DNA from: Plasmopara viticola
Taxonomy: Eukaryota; Oomycota; Peronosporomycetes; Peronosporales; Peronosporaceae
Direction of reading: 5' to 3'
DNA: 64,000 bases
Assembly (NCBI GenBank): GCA_001695595.3
Contig: MBPM02000061.1
Span: forward strand, 1 to 64,000
Both the position numbers and the translations under genes were made by a program. Below are positions 1 to 14,900 of this stretch, in pieces; the stretch's first letter is position 1, and each line of letters starts with the position of its first letter. The notes under the pieces are model-generated. The model made no database searches and was not told where the DNA came from. It saw only the letters and a program-made list of their open reading frames with translations.

Positions 1-3000
1 CGTATAATGTCTCAGCGCTCCAACAGAATGATTAAACACTTCGTTGTGGCTCTATCGCATCTGTGCATGTCTAGAGCGATAGAAAAGACGTCTTTCTAGC
101 TGTACAACGTCTCAGCCCGCCAACAGAATTATTAAACACTTTGTTGGAGCTCTTTTGCATCTGGGTATGTCTAGAGCGATAAAAAGGACGTATCTGTGGC
201 CGTACAACCTCTTAGCACTCCGACAGAGTGATTAAACACTTCGTTGTGGCTCTATCGCATCTGTGCATGTCTAGAGCGAAAGAAAGGACGTATTTGTGGC
301 CGTACAATGTCTCAGCGCTCCAACAGAATGCTTATACACTTCGTTGTGGCTCTATCGCATCTGTGCATGTCTAGAGCGATAGAAAGGACGTATCTGTGGC
401 CGTACAACGTCTCTGCGTTCCAACAGAATGATTATACACTTCGTTGTTGCTCTTTTGCATCTGTGCATGCTTAGAGCGAAATAGAGGACGTCTCTGTGGC
501 CGTACAATGTCTCAGCGCTCCAACAGAATGATTAAACACTTCGTTGTGGCTCTATCGCATCTGTGCATGTCTAAAGCGAAAGAAAGGACGTATCTGTGGC
601 CGTACAACGTCTCAGCGCTCCAACAGAATGATTTTACACTTCGTTGTGGCTCTTTTGCATCTGTGCATGTCTAGAGCGATAGAAAGGACGTCTCTGTGGC
701 CGTACAATGTCTCAGCGCTCCAACAGAATGATTATACACTTCGTTGTTGCTCTTTTGCATCTGTGCATGCTTAGAGCGATAGATAGGACGTCTCTGTGGC
801 TGTACAACGTCTCAGCGCTCCAACAGAAGTATTTTACGCTTCGTTGGGGCTCTTTTGCATCTGTGCATGTCTAGAGCGAAAGAAAGGACGTATCTGTGGC
901 CGTACAATGTCTCAGCGATCCAACAGAATGATTATACACTTCGTTGTTGCTCTTTTGCATCTGTGCATGCTTAGAGCGAAATAAAGGACGTATTTGTGGC
1001 CGTACAATGTCTCAGCGCTCCAACAGAATGATTAAACACTTCGTTGTGGCTCTATCGCATCTGTGCATGTCTAAAGTGATAGAAAGGATGTATCTTTGGC
1101 CATACAACGTCCTAGTGCTCCAACAGAATGATTTTACACTTCGTTGTGGCTCTTTTGCATCTGTGCATGTCTAGAGCGATAGAAAGGACGTCTCTGTGGC
1201 TCTACAACGTCTCAGCGCTCCAACAGAATGATTATACACTTCGTTGTGGCTCTATCGCATCTGTGCATGTCTAGAGCGATAGAAGGACGTCTCTGTGGCT
1301 GTACAACGTCTCAGCGCTCCAACAGAAGTATTTTACGCTTCGTTGGGGCTCTTTTGCATCTGTGCATGTCTAGAGCGAAAGAAAGAACGTATCTGTGGCC
1401 GTACAATGTCTCAGCGATCCAACAGAATGATTATACACTTCGTTGTTGCTCTTTTGCATCTGTGCATGCTTAGAGCGAAATAAAGGACGTATTTGTGGCC
1501 GTACAATGTCTCAGCGCTCCAACAGAATGATTAAACACTTCGTTGTGGCTCTATCGCATCTGTGCATGTCTAAAGCGAAAGAAAGGACGTATCTGTGACC
1601 GTACAACGTCTCAGCGCTCCAACAGAAGATTTTACACTTCGTTGTGGCTCTTTTGCATCTGTGCATGTCTAGAGCGATAGAAAGGACGTCTCTGTGGCCG
1701 TACAATGTCTCAGCGCTCCAACTGAATGCTTATACACTTCTTTGTGGCTCTATTGCATCTGTGCATGTCTAGAGCGATCGAAAGGACGTATCTGTGGCCG
1801 TACAACATCTCAGCTCTCTAACAAATTAATTAACACTTCGTTGGAGCTCTATTGCATCGGTGCATGTCTAGAGCGAAAGAAAGGACGTATCTGTGGCCGC
1901 ACAACGTCTCAGCGCTCCAACAGAATTATTAAAGTTTTGGTTGTGGCTCTATCGAATCTGTGCATATCTAGAGCGATAGAAAGGACGTATCTGTGGCCGT
2001 ACAACGTCTCAGCGCTCCAACAGAATGATTATACACTTCGTTGGAGCTCTTTCGCATCTGTGCATGTCTAGAGCGATAGAAAGGACGTATCATTGGCCGT
2101 ACAACGTCTCAGTGCTCCAACTTAATGATTTTACACTTCGTTGTGGCTCTATCGCATCTGTGCATATCTAGAGCGATAGAAAGGACGTATCTGTGGCCGT
2201 ACAACGTCTCAGCTCTCTAACAGAATGATTATACACTTCGTTGGAGCTCTATTGCATCTTTGCATGTCTAGAGCGATAGAAAGGACGTATCTGTGGCGTA
2301 CAACGTCTCAGCGCTCAAACAGAATGATTATACACTTCGTTGGGGCTCTATCGCATCTGTGCATGTCTACAGCGATAGAAAGGACGTATCTATGGCCGTA
2401 CAACGTCTCAGCGCTCCAACAGAAGTATTATACACTTCGTTGTGGCTCTATCGCATCTGTGCATGTCTAGAGCGATAGAAAGGACGTCTCTGTGGCTGTA
2501 CAACGTCTCAGCGCTCAAACAATTATTTAGACACTTCGTTGTGGCTCTATTGCATCTGTGCATGTCTAGAGCGATAGAAAGGACGTCTCTGTGGCTGTAC
2601 AACGTCTCAGCGTTCCAACAGAATGATTTTACACTTCGTTGGGCTCTTTTGCATCTGGGCATGTCTAGAGCGATAGAAAGGACGTATCTTTGGCCGTACA
2701 ACGTCTCAGCGCTCCAACAGAATGATTAAACACTTCGTTGTGGCTCTATCGCATCTGTGCATGTCTACAGCGATAGAAAGGACGTATCTTTGGCCGTACA
2801 ACGTCTCAGCGCTCCAACAGAATGATTATACACTTCGTTGTGGCTCTATCGCATCTGTGCATGTCTAGAGCGATAGAAAGGACGTCTCTGTGGCTGTACA
2901 ACGTCTCAGCCCTCCAACAGAATTATTAAACACTTTGTTGGAGCTCTTTTGCATTCGGGCATGTCTAGAGCGAAAGAAAGGACGTATCTGTGGCCGTACA

Positions 3001-3719
3001 ACGTCTCAGCCATCCAACAGGAATATTATACACTTCGTTGTGGCTCTATCGCATCTGTGCATGTCTAGAGCGATAGAAAGGACGTCTCTGTGGCTGTACA
3101 ACGTCTCAGCGTTCCAACAGAATGATTAAACACTTCGTTGTGGCTCTATCGCATCTGTGCATGTCTAGAGTGATAGAAAGGACGTATCTTTGGCCGTACA
3201 ACGACTCAGCCCTCAAGAGAATGATTAAACACTTCGTTGGGGCTCTTTTGCATCTGTGCATGTCTACAGCGATAGAAAGGACGTATCTATGGCCGTACAA
3301 CGTCTGAGCGCTCTAACAGAATGATTATACACTTCGTTGTGGCTCTATCGCATCTGTGCATGTCTAGTGCGATAGAAAAGACGTCTCTGTGGCTGTACAA
3401 CGTCTCCGCCCTCCAACAGAATTATTAAACACTTTGTTGAAACTCTTTTGCATCTGGTCATGTCTAGAGCGATAGAAAGGACGTATATTTGGCCGTAAAA
3501 CCTCTTAGCACTCCGACAGAGTGATTAAACACTTCGTTGTGGCTCTATCGCATCTGTGCATGTCTAGAGCGATAGAAAGGACGTCTCTGTGGCTGTACAA
3601 CGTCTCAGCGTTCCAACAGAATGATTTTACACTTCGTTGTTGCTCTATCGCATCTGTGCATGTCTAGAGCGATAGAAAGGACGTATCTGTGGCTGTACAA
3701 CGTCTCAGCGCTCCAACAG

Positions 3720-3940
3720 AATGATTATATACACTTCGTTGGGCTCTATTTCGCTGCATTGCATGTCTAGCAATGATAAAGGACGTATCTTTGGCCATTA
3801 CAACGTCTTCAGTGCTCCAACATAATATTATACTTCTTCTTGTTGGCTCTATCGCATCTGTGCATGTCTAACTAGCGATAGAAGAAAGGACGTATCTTGG
3901 CCGTACAACGTCTCAGCGCTACATACAGTATTATACACTT
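3720..3940. repeat. Disordered stretch inside the satellite with clustered small insertions
   Basis: About two monomers here carry a dense run of 1-3 base insertions that hardly occur elsewhere: an extra TA at the ATTATATACAC position, an extended ATTTCGCTGC, GGCCATTACAACG, GTCTTCAGTG, ACTTCTTCTTGTTGG, GTCTAACTAGCG and ATAGAAGAAAGG. Units on both sides are regular. The pattern is more like unpolished long-read sequence or a forced assembly join than like satellite evolution, but real local damage cannot be excluded. Confidence 0.75.
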
Positions 3941-6900
3941 CGTTGTGGCTCTATCGCATCTGTGCATGTCTAGAGCGATAGAAAGGACGTCTCTGTGGCT
4001 GTACAACGTCTCAGCGCTCCAACAGAATGATTATACACTTCGTTGTGGCTCTATTGCATCTGTGCATGTCTAGCGCGAAGGAAAGGACGTATCTGTGGCC
4101 GTACAACGTCTCAGCGCTCCAACAGAATGATTATACACTTCGTTGTGGCTCTATCGCATCTGTGCATGTCTAGAGCGATAGAAAGGACGTAACTTTGGTC
4201 GTACAACGTCTCAGCGCTCCAACAGAAGTATTATACACTTCGTTGTGGCTCTATCGCATCTGTGCATGTCTAGAGCGATAGAAAGGACGTCTCTGTGGCT
4301 GTACAACGTCTTAGCGTTCCAACAGAATGATTTTACACTTCGTTGGGGCTCTTTTGCATCTGTTCATGTCTAGCGCGAAGGAAAGGACGTATCTGTGGCC
4401 GTACAACGTCTCAGCGCACCAACAGATTGATTAAGCACTTCGTTGTGGCTTTATCGCATCTGTGCATGTCTAGAGCGATAGAAAGGACGTAACTTTGGCC
4501 GTACAACGTCTCAGCGCTCCAACAGAATGCTTATACACTTCGTTGTGGCTCTATCGCATCTGTGCATGTCTAGAGCGAAAGAAAGGACGTATCTATGGCC
4601 GTACAACGTCTCAGCGCTCCAACAGAATGATAAACACTTCGTTGTGGCTCTATCGCATCTGTGCATGTCTAGAGTGATAGAAAGAACGTATCCTTGGCCG
4701 TACAACGTCTCAGTGCTCCAACAGAATGATTATACACTTCGTTGTGGCTCTATCCCATCTATGCATGTCTAGAGCGATAGAAAGGACGTATCTGTGGCCG
4801 CACAACGTCTCAGCGCTCCAACAGAATCATTAAAGTTTTGTTTTTGGCTCCATCGAATCTGTGTATATCTAGAGCGATAGAAAGGACGTATCTGTGGCCG
4901 TACAACGTCTCAGATCTCTAACAGAATGATAATACACTTCGTTGGAGCTCTTTTACATCTGTGCATATCTAGAGCGATAGAAAGGACGTATCTGTGGCCG
5001 TACAACGTCTCAGTGCTCCAACTTAATGATTTTACACTTCGTTGTGGCTCTATCGAATCTGTGCATATCTAGAGCGATAGAAAGGACGTATCTGTGGCCG
5101 TACAACGTCTCAGCTCTCTAACAGAATAATTATACACTTCGTTGGAGCTCTATTGCATCTTTTCATGTATAGAGCGATAGAAAGGACGTATCTGTGGCCG
5201 TACAATCTCTCACCGCTCGAACAGAAGTATTATACACTTCGTTGGGGCTCTATCGCATCTGTGCATGTCTACAGCGATAGAAAGGACGTATCTGTGGCCG
5301 TACAACGTCTCAGCGCTCCAACAGAAGTATTATACACTTGGTTGTGGCTCTATCGCATCTGTGCATGTCTAGAGCGATAGAAAGGACGTCTCTGTGGCTG
5401 TACAACGTCTCAGCGCTCGAACACAATTATTATACACTTCGTTGGAGCTCTATTGCATCTGTGCATGTCTAGAGCGATAGAAAGGACGTCTCTGTGGCTG
5501 TACAACGTCTTAGCGTTCCAACAGAATGATTTTACACTTCGTTGGGCTCTTTTGCATCTGTGCATGTCTAGCGCGATAGAAAGGACGTATCTGTGGCCGT
5601 ACAACGTCTCAGCGCTCCAACAGAATGATAAACACTTCGTTGTGGCTCTATCGCATCTGTGCATGTCTAGAGCGATAGAAAGGACGTATCTATGGCCGTA
5701 CAACGTCTCAGCCATCCAACAGGAATATTATACACTTCGTTGTGGCTCAATCGCATCTGTGCATGTCTAGAGCGATAGAAAAGACGTCTCTGTGGCTGTA
5801 CAACGTCTCAGCGTTCCAACAGAATGATAAACACTTCGTTGTGGCTCTATCGCATCTGTGTATGTCTAGAGTGATAGAAAGGACGTATCTTTGGCCGTAC
5901 AACGACTCAGCCCTCAACAGAATGATTGAACACTTTGTTGAAGCTCTTTTGCATCTGTGCATTTCTAGAGCGATAGAAAGGACGTATCTGTGGCCGTAAA
6001 ACCTCTTAGCACTCCGACAGAGTGATTAAACACTTCGTTGTGGCTCTATCGCATCTGTGCATGTCTAGAGCGAACACTTTGTTGTGGCTCTATCGCATCT
6101 GTGCATGTCTAGAGCGATAGAAAAGACGTCTCTGTGGCTGTACAACGTCTCAGCCCGCCAACTGAATTATTAAACACTTTGTTGAAGCTCTTTTGCATCT
6201 GGGTATGTCTAGAGCGATACAAAAGGACGTATCTGTGGCCGTACAACTTCTTAGCACTCCGACAAAGTGATTAAACACAATGTTGTGGCTCTATCGCATC
6301 TGTGCATGTCTAGAGTGATAGAAAGGACGTATCCTTGGCCGTACAACGTCTCAGTGCTCCAACAGAATGATTATACACTTCGTTGTGGCTCTATCGCATC
6401 TGTTCATGTCTAGAGCGAAAGAAAGGACTTATCTGTGGCCGTTCAACGTCTCAGTGCACCACCAGAATGATAATAAACTTTGTTGTTGCTCTATCGCATC
6501 TGTGCATGTCTAGAGTGATAGAAAGGATGTATCTTTGGCCATACAACGTCCTAGTGCTCCAACAGGAATATTATACACTTCGTTGTGGCTCTATCGCATC
6601 TGTGCATGTCTACAGCGATAGAAAGGACGTATCTGTGGTCGTACAACGTCTCAGCGCTCCAATAGAAGTATTATACACTTCGTTGTGGCTCTATCGCATC
6701 TGTGCATGTCTAGAGCGAAAGAAAGGACGTCTCTGTGGCTGTACAACGTCTTAGCGTTCCAACAGAATGATTTACACTTCGTTGGGTCTCTTTTGCATCT
6801 GTTCATGTCTAGCGCGAAGGAAAGGACGTATCTGTGGCCGTACAACGTCTCAGCGCTCCAACAGAATGATTATACACTTCGTTGTGGCTTTATCGCATCT

Positions 6901-8055
6901 GTGCATGTCTAGAGCGATAGAAAGGACGCAACTTTGGCCGTACAACGTCTCAGCGCTCCAACAGAATGCTTATACACTTCGTTGTGGCTCTATCGCATCT
7001 GTGCATGTCTAAAGCGAAAGAAAGGACGTATCTTTGGCCGTACAACGTCTGAGCGCTCCAACAGAATGATTATACACTTCGTTGGGGCTCTTTTGCATCT
7101 GCGCATGTCTAGAGCAAAAGAAAGGACGTATCTTTGGCCGTACAATGTCTCCGCGCTCCAACAGAATGCTTATACACTTCGTTGTGGCTCTATCGCATCT
7201 GTGCATGTCTAGAGGGATAGAAAGGACGTATCTATGGCCGTACAACGTCTCAGCGCTCCGACAGAATGATAAACACTTCGTTGTGGCTCTATCGCATCTG
7301 TGCATGTCTAGAGTGATAGAAAGGACGTATCCTTGGCCGTACAACGTCTCAGTGCTCCAACAGAATGCTTATACACTTCGTTGTGGCTCTATCGCATCTG
7401 TGCATGTCTAGAGCGAAAGAAAGGACTTTTCTGTAGCCGTTCAACGTCTCAGCGCACCACCAGAATGATTATAAACTTTGTTGTTGCTCTATCGCATCTG
7501 TGCATGTCTAGAGTGATAGAAAGGATGTATCTTTGGCCATACAACGTCTTAGTGCTCCAACAGGAATATTAAAAACTTCGTTGTGGCTCTATCGCATCTG
7601 TGCATGTCTACAGCGATAGAAAGGACGTATCTATGGCCGTACAACGTCTCAGCGCTCCAACAGAAGTATTATACACTTCAATGTGGCTCTATCGCATCTG
7701 TGCATGTCTAGAGCGATAGAAAGGACGTCTCGGTGGCTGTACAACGTCTCAGCGCTCCAACAGAATGACTTTACACTTCGTTGGGGCTCTTTTGCATCTG
7801 TGCATCTCTAGAGCGATAGAAAGGACGTCTCTGTGGCCGTACAATGTCTCAGCGCTCCAACAGAATAATATACACTTCGTTGTTGCCTCATCGCATCTGT
7901 GCATGTCTAGAGCGATAGAAAAGACGTCTCTGTGGCTGTACAACCTCTCAACCCGCCAACAGAACTATTAAACACTTTGTTGGAGCTCTTTTGCATCTGG
8001 GTATGTCTAGAGCGATAGAAAGGACGTATCTGTGGCCGTACAACCTTTAGCACTC

Positions 8056-10790
8056 CTACAAAGTGATTAAACACTTCGTTGTGGCTCTGTCGCATCTGTG
8101 CATGTCTAGAGAGATAGAAAGGACGTATCTTTGGCCGTACAACGTCTCAGCGCTCCAACAGAATGATAAACACTTCGTTGTGGCTCTATCGCATCTGTGC
8201 ATGTCTAGAGTGATAGAAAGAACGTATCTTTGGCCGTACAACGTCTCAGTATCCAACAGAATGATTATACACTTTGTTGTGGCTCTATCGCATCTGTGCA
8301 AGTCTAGAGCGATAGAAAGGACGTCTCTGTGGCCGTACAACGTCTCAGCCCTCCAACAGAATTATTAAACACTTTGTTGGAGCTCTTTTGCATCTGGGCA
8401 TGTCTAGAGCGATAGAAAGGACGTATCTGTGGCCGTACAACCTCTTAGCACTCCGACAGAGTGATTAAACACTTCGTTGTGGCTCTATCGCATCTGTGCA
8501 TGTCTAGAGCGATAGAAAGGACGTATCTATGGCCGTACAACGTCTCAGCGCTCCAACAGAATGATAAACACTTCGTTGTGGCTCTATCGCATCTGTGCAT
8601 GTCTAGAGTGATAGAAAGGACGTATCCTTGGCCGTACAACGTCTCAGTGCTCCAACAGAATGATTAAACACTTCGTTGTGGCTCTATCGCATCTGTGCAT
8701 GTCTAGCGCGAAAGAAAGGACTTATCTGTGGCCGTTCAACGTCTCAGCGCACCACCAGAATGATTATAAACTTTGTTTTTGCTCTATCGCATCTGTGCAT
8801 GTCTAGAGTGATAGAAAGGATGTATCTTTGGCCATACAACGTCTTAGTGCTCCAACAGGAATATTATACACTTCTTTGTGGCTCTATCGCATCTGTGCAT
8901 GTCTACAGCGATAGAAAGGACGTATCTTTGGCCGTACAACGTCTCAGCGCTCCAACAGAATGATTATACACTTTGTTGTGGCTCTATCGCATCTGTGCAT
9001 GTCTAGAGCGATAGAAAGGACGTCTCTGTGGCTGTACAATGTCTCAGCGCTCCAACAGAATGATTTTACACTTCGTTGGGGCTCTTTTGCATCTGTGCAT
9101 GTCTAGAGCGATAGAAAGGACGTCTCTGTGGCCGTACAATGTCTCGGCGCTCCAACAGAATGATTGTACACTTCGTTGTTGCTCTTTTACATCTGTGCAT
9201 GCTTAGAGCGAAATAAAGGACGTATCTGTGGCCGTACAACGTCTCAGCGCTCCAACAGAATGATTATACACTTCGTTGTGGCTCTATTGCATCTGTGCAT
9301 GTCTAGAGCGAAAGAAAGGACGTATTTGTGGCCGTACAATGTCTCAGCGCTCCAACAGAATGCTTATACACTTCGTTGTGGCTCTATCGCATCTGTGCAT
9401 GTCTAGAGCGATATAAAGGACGTATCTGTGGCGGTACAACGTCTCAGCGTTCCAACAGAATGATTTTACACTTCGTTGAGGCTCTTTTGCATCTGTGCAT
9501 GTCTAGAGAGATAAAAAGGACGTATCTTTGGCCGTACAACGTCGCAGCGCTCCAACAGGAATATTATACACTTCGTTGGGGCTCTATCGCATCTGTGCAT
9601 GTCTACAGCGATAGAGAATATAGCCGTACAACGTCTCAGCTCTCCAACAGAATGATTAAAACACTTTGTTGTGGCTCTATCGCATCTGTGCATGTCTAGA
9701 GCGATAGAAAAGACGTCTTTCTAGCTGTACAACGTCTCAGCCCGCCAACAGAATTATTAAACACTTTGTAGGAGCTCTTTTGCATCTGGGTATATCTAGA
9801 GCGATAAAAAGGACGTATCTGTGACCGTACAACCTCTTAGCACTCCGACAAAGGGATTAAACACTTCGTTGTGGCTCTATCGCATCTGTGCATGTCTAGA
9901 GAGATAGAAAGGACGTATATTTGGCCGTACAACGTCTCAGCGCTCCAACAGAATGATAAACACTTCGTTGTGGCTCTATTGCATCTGTGCATGTCTAGAG
10001 TGATAGAAAGAACGTATCTTTGGCCGTACAACGTCTCAGTATCCAACAGAATGATTATACACTTTGTTGTGGCTCTATCGCATCTGTGCATGTCTAGAGC
10101 GATAGAAAGGACAACTCTGTGGCCGTACAACGTCTCAGCCCGCCAACAGAATTATTAAACACTTTGTTGGAGCTCTTTTGCATCTGGGTATGTCTAGAGC
10201 GATAAAAAGGACGTATCTGTGACCGTACAACCTCTTAGCACTCCGACAAAGTGATTAAACACTTCGTTGTGGCTCTATCGCATCTGTGCATGTCTAGAGG
10301 GAAATAAAGGACGTATCTATGGCCGTACAACGTCTCAGCGCTCCAACAGAATGATAAACACTTCGTTGTGGCTCTATCGCATCTGTGCATGTCTAGAGTG
10401 ATAGAAAGGACGTATCCTTGGCCGTACAACGTCTCAGTGCTCCAACAGAATGATTAAACACTTCGTTGTGGCTCTATCGCATCTGTGCATGTCTAGAGCG
10501 AAAGAAAGGACTTATCTGTGGCCGTTCAACGTCTCAGCGCACCACCAGAATGATTATAAACTCTGTTGTTGCTCTATCGCATCTGTGCATGTCTAGAGTG
10601 ATAGAAAGGACGTATCTTTGGCCATACAACGTCCTAGTGCTCCAACAGGAATATTATACACTTCGTTGTGGGTCTATCGCATCTGTGCATGTCTACAGCG
10701 ATAGAAAGGACGTATCTATGGCCGTACAACGTCTCAGCGCTCCAACAGAAGTATTATACACTTCAATGTGGCTCTATCGCATCTGTGCAT
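8056..10790. repeat. Higher-order repeat: two similar blocks offset by about 1.79 kb
   Basis: The segment around 8056-9000 recurs around 9846-10790 with an offset of about 1790 bp (roughly 18 monomers). Shared diagnostic variants include the TAACAGAATGATAAACAC-type short spacing, GTCTCAGTATCCAACAG and the GCACCACCAGAATGATTATA form. Related versions of the last variant also occur near 6460 and 7450, so this block has been copied more than once. Confidence 0.75.
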
Positions 10791-11959
10791 GTCTAGAGCG
10801 ATAGAAAGGACGTCTCGGTGGCTGTACAACGTCTCAGCGCTCCAACACTTTACACTTCGTTGGGGCTCTTTTGCATCTGTGCATCTCTAGAGCGATAGAA
10901 AGGACGTCTTTGTGGCCGTACAATGTCTCGGCGCTCCAACAGAATGATTATACACTTCGTTGTTGCTCTTTTACATCTGTGCATGCTTAGAGCGAAATAA
11001 AGGACGTATTTGTGGCCGTACAATGTCCGTACAATGTCTCAGCGCTCCAACAGAATGCTTATACACTTCGTTGTGGCTCTATCGAATCTGTGCATGTCTA
11101 AAGCGAAAGAAAGGACGTATCTGTGGCCGTACAACGTCTCAGCGCTCCAACAGAATGATTATACACTTCGTTGTGGCTCTATTGCATCTGTGCATGTCTA
11201 GAGCGAAAGAAAGGACGTATTTGTGGCCGTACAATGTCTCAGCGCTCCAACAGAATGCTTATACACTTCGTTGTGGCTCTATCGCATCTGTGCATGTCTA
11301 GAGCGATAGAAAGGACGTATCTGTGGCAGTACAACGTCTCTGCGTTCCAACAGAATGATTTTACACTTCGTTGTGGCTCTATCGCATCTGTGCATGTCTA
11401 GAGCGATAGAAAGGACGTATCTTTGGCCGTACAACGTATCAGCGCTCCAACAAGAATATTATACACTTCGTTGGGGCTCTATCGCATCTGTGCATGTCTA
11501 CAGCGATAGAAAGGACGTATCTATGGCCGTACAACGTCTCAGCTCTCCAACAGAATGATTAAAACACTTTGTTGTGGCTCTATCGCATCTGCGCATGTCT
11601 ACAGCGATAGAAAGGACGTATCTATGGCCGTACAACGTCTCAGCGCTCCAACAGAAGTATTATACACTTCAATGTGGCTCTATCGCATCTGTGCATGTCT
11701 AGAGCGATAGAAAGGACGTATCTATGGCCGTACAACGTCTCAGCGCTCCAACAGAAGTATTATACACTTCGTTGTTGCTCTATCGCATCTGTGCATGTCT
11801 AGAGTGATAAAAAGGATGTATATTTGGCCATACAACGTCTTAGTGCTCCAACAGGAATATTATACACTTCGTTGTGGCTCTATCGCATCTGTGAATGTCT
11901 AGAGCGATAGAAAGGACGTATCTGTGGCCGTACAACGTCTCAGCGATCCACAGAATGAC

Positions 11960-14900
11960 TATACACTTCGTTGGTGCTCTATTTCATCTGTGCATGTCTA
12001 GAGCGATAAAAAGGACGTATCTGTGGCCGCACAACGTCTAAATGCTTCAACAGAAGTAGTATACACTTCGTTGTGGCTCTATTGCATCTGTGCATGTCTT
12101 AAGTGATCGAAAGGATGTATCGGTGGCCGCACAACGTCTCAGCCCTCCAACCGAATGATATACACTTCGATGTAGCTCTATAGCATCTGGGCATGTCTAG
12201 AGTGATCGGAAGGATGTATCTATGGCCGTACAACGTCTCAGTGCTCCAACAGAAGCATTAAACACTTCATTGGGGCTCTATCGCATCTGTGCATGTCTAG
12301 AGCGATACAAAAGACGTATCTGTGGCCGTACAACGTTTCAATGCTCCAACCGAATGATTATACACTTCGTTGTGGCTCTATCGCATCTGTGCATGTCTAG
12401 AGCGATAGAAAGGACGTATCTGTGGCTGTACAACGTCTCAGCGATCCAACAGAATGATTATACACTTTGTCGTGCCTCTATTGCTTCTGTGCATGTCTAG
12501 AGCGATAGAAGGGACGTATTTTTGGCCGTACAACGTCTTAGTGCTCCAACTGAATGATGAACACTTCGTTGGGGCTCCATTGCATCTGTGCATGTCTAGA
12601 GCGATAGAAGGGATGTATCTATGGCCGTACAACGTCTCAGTGCTCCAGGAGAATGATTATACACTTCGTTGGGGTTCCATGGCGTCTGTGCATGTCTAGA
12701 GCGAAAGAAAGGACGTATTTGTGACCGTACAACGTCTCAGCGCTCCAACAGAATGATTAAACACTTCGTTGGGGCTCTATTGCATCTGAGCATGTCTAGA
12801 GCGATAGAAAGAACGTATCTGTGGCTGTACAACGTCTCAGCATTCCAACAGAATGATTTTACATTTCGTTGGGGCTCTTTTGCATCTGTGCATGTCTAGA
12901 GCGAAAGAATGGACGTATCATTGGCCGTACAACGTCTCAGCGCTCCAACAGAATGCTTTTACACTTCGTTGGGGCCCCATTGCATCTGTGCATGCCTAGA
13001 GCGATTAAAAAGACGTATCTGTGGCCGTACAACGTCTTAATGCACCAGCAAAATGATTATATAGTTTGTTCTGTCTCTGTTGCATGTATGCATGTCTAGA
13101 GCGATCGAAAAGACGTATCTTTGGCCGCACAACGTCTCAGCGCTCCAACAGAATGATTATACACTTTGTTGGGGCTCCATTGCATCTGTGCATGTTAAGA
13201 GCGAAAGAAAGGACGTATCTGTGATCGTACAACATCTCAGCGCTCCAACTGAATAATCAAACACTTCGTTGTGGCTCTATCACATCTGTGCATGTCTAGA
13301 GCGATAGAGAAAGCGTATCTATGGCCGTACAACGTCCCCGTGCTCCAACAGAATGATTATACACGTTGGAGCTCTATCGCATATGTGCATGTTTAGAGCG
13401 ATAGAAAGGACGTATCTTTGGCCGTACAACATCTCAGCGCTCCAACAGAATGATTATTCACTTCGTTGGGGCTCTATTGCATCTGTGCATGTCTAGAGCG
13501 ATACAAAGGACGTATCTGTGGCCGCACAACGTCTAAATGCTTCAACAAAAGTAGTATACACTTCCTTGTGGCTCTATTGCATCTGTGCATGTCTTAAGTG
13601 ATCGAAAGGATGTATCTGTGGCCGCACAACGTCTCAGCCCTCCAACAGAATGATATACACTTCGATGTGGCTCTATAGCATCTGGGCATGTCTAGAGTGA
13701 TCGGAAGGATGTATCTATGGCCGTACAACGTCTCAGTGCTCCAACAGAAGCATTAAACACTTCATTGGGGCTCTATCGCATCTGTGCATGTCTAGAGCGA
13801 TACAAAAGACGTATCTGTGGCCGTACAACGTTTCAATGCTCCAACCGAATGATTATACACTTCGTTGTGGCTCTATCGCATCTGTGCATGTCTAGAGCGA
13901 TAGAAAGGACGTATCTGTGGCTGTACAACGTCTCAGCAATCCAACAGAATGATTATACACTTTGTCGTGCCTCTATTGCTTCTGTGCATGTCTAGAGCGA
14001 TAGAAGGGACGTATTTTTGGCCGTACAACGTCTTAGTGCTCCAACTGAATGATGAACACTTCGTTGGGGCTCCATTGCATCTGTGCAAATCTAGAGCGAT
14101 AGAAGGGACGTATCTATGGCCGTACAACGTCTTAATGCTCCAGCAGAATGATTATACACTTTGTTGGGGCTTAATTGCATGTATGCATGTCTAGAGCGAT
14201 AGAAAGAGCGTATCTGTGGCCGCACAACGTCTCAGTGCTCCAAGAGAATGATTATACACTTCGTTGGGGCTCCATTGCATCTGTGCATGTCTATAGCGAT
14301 AGAAAGGACGTATATGTGGCTGCACAACGTCTCAGCGCTCCAACAGAATGATTATACACTTTGTTTTGTCTCTATTGCATCTGTGCATGTCTAGAGCGAT
14401 AGAAAGAACGTATCCATGGCCGTACAACGTCTCAGTGCTCCAAGAGAATGATTATACACTTCGTTGGGGCTCCATGGCATCTGTGCATGTCTAGAGCGAA
14501 AGAAAGGACGTATTTGTGACCGTACAACGTCTCAGCGCTCCAACAGAATGTTTAAACACTTCGTTGGGGCTCCATTGCATCTGTGCATGTCTAGAGCGAA
14601 AGAAAGGACGTATCTGTGGCTGTACAACGTCTCAGCATTCCAACAGAATGATTTTACATTTCGTTGGGCTCTTTTGCATCTGTGCATGTCTAGAGCGAAA
14701 GAATGGACGTATCATTGGCCGTACAACGTCTCAGCGCTCCAACAGAATGCTTTTACACTTCGTTGGGGCCCCATTGCATCTGTGCATGCCTAGAGCAATT
14801 AAAAAGACGTATCTGTGGCCGTACAACGTCTTAATGCACCAGCAAAATAATTTTACAGTTTGTTCTGTCTCTGTTGCATGTATGCATGTCTAGAGCGATC

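Larger units (their letters stand above)
1..11930. repeat. Satellite zone I: the most homogeneous part of the array
   Basis: Units here are close to one another and are dominated by the forms GTGGCTCTATCGCATCTGTG and GACGTCTCTGTGGCTGTACA. From the start to about 1260 the monomers keep exact 100-bp register, then single-base deletions appear (for example near 1284). A partial unit joins two others at 6071-6075. An 11-bp duplication of CGTACAATGTC lies at 11027-11046, and a short unit lacking part of the AGAATGATT stretch lies near 10845. The zone boundary is gradual, so the end is approximate. Confidence 0.8.

Noticed and set aside
1..60. Left end of the array as a telomere or true array border
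   Set aside because: The sequence begins inside a normal monomer and there is no telomeric (TTTAGGG-type) repeat, so the border is simply the window cut.
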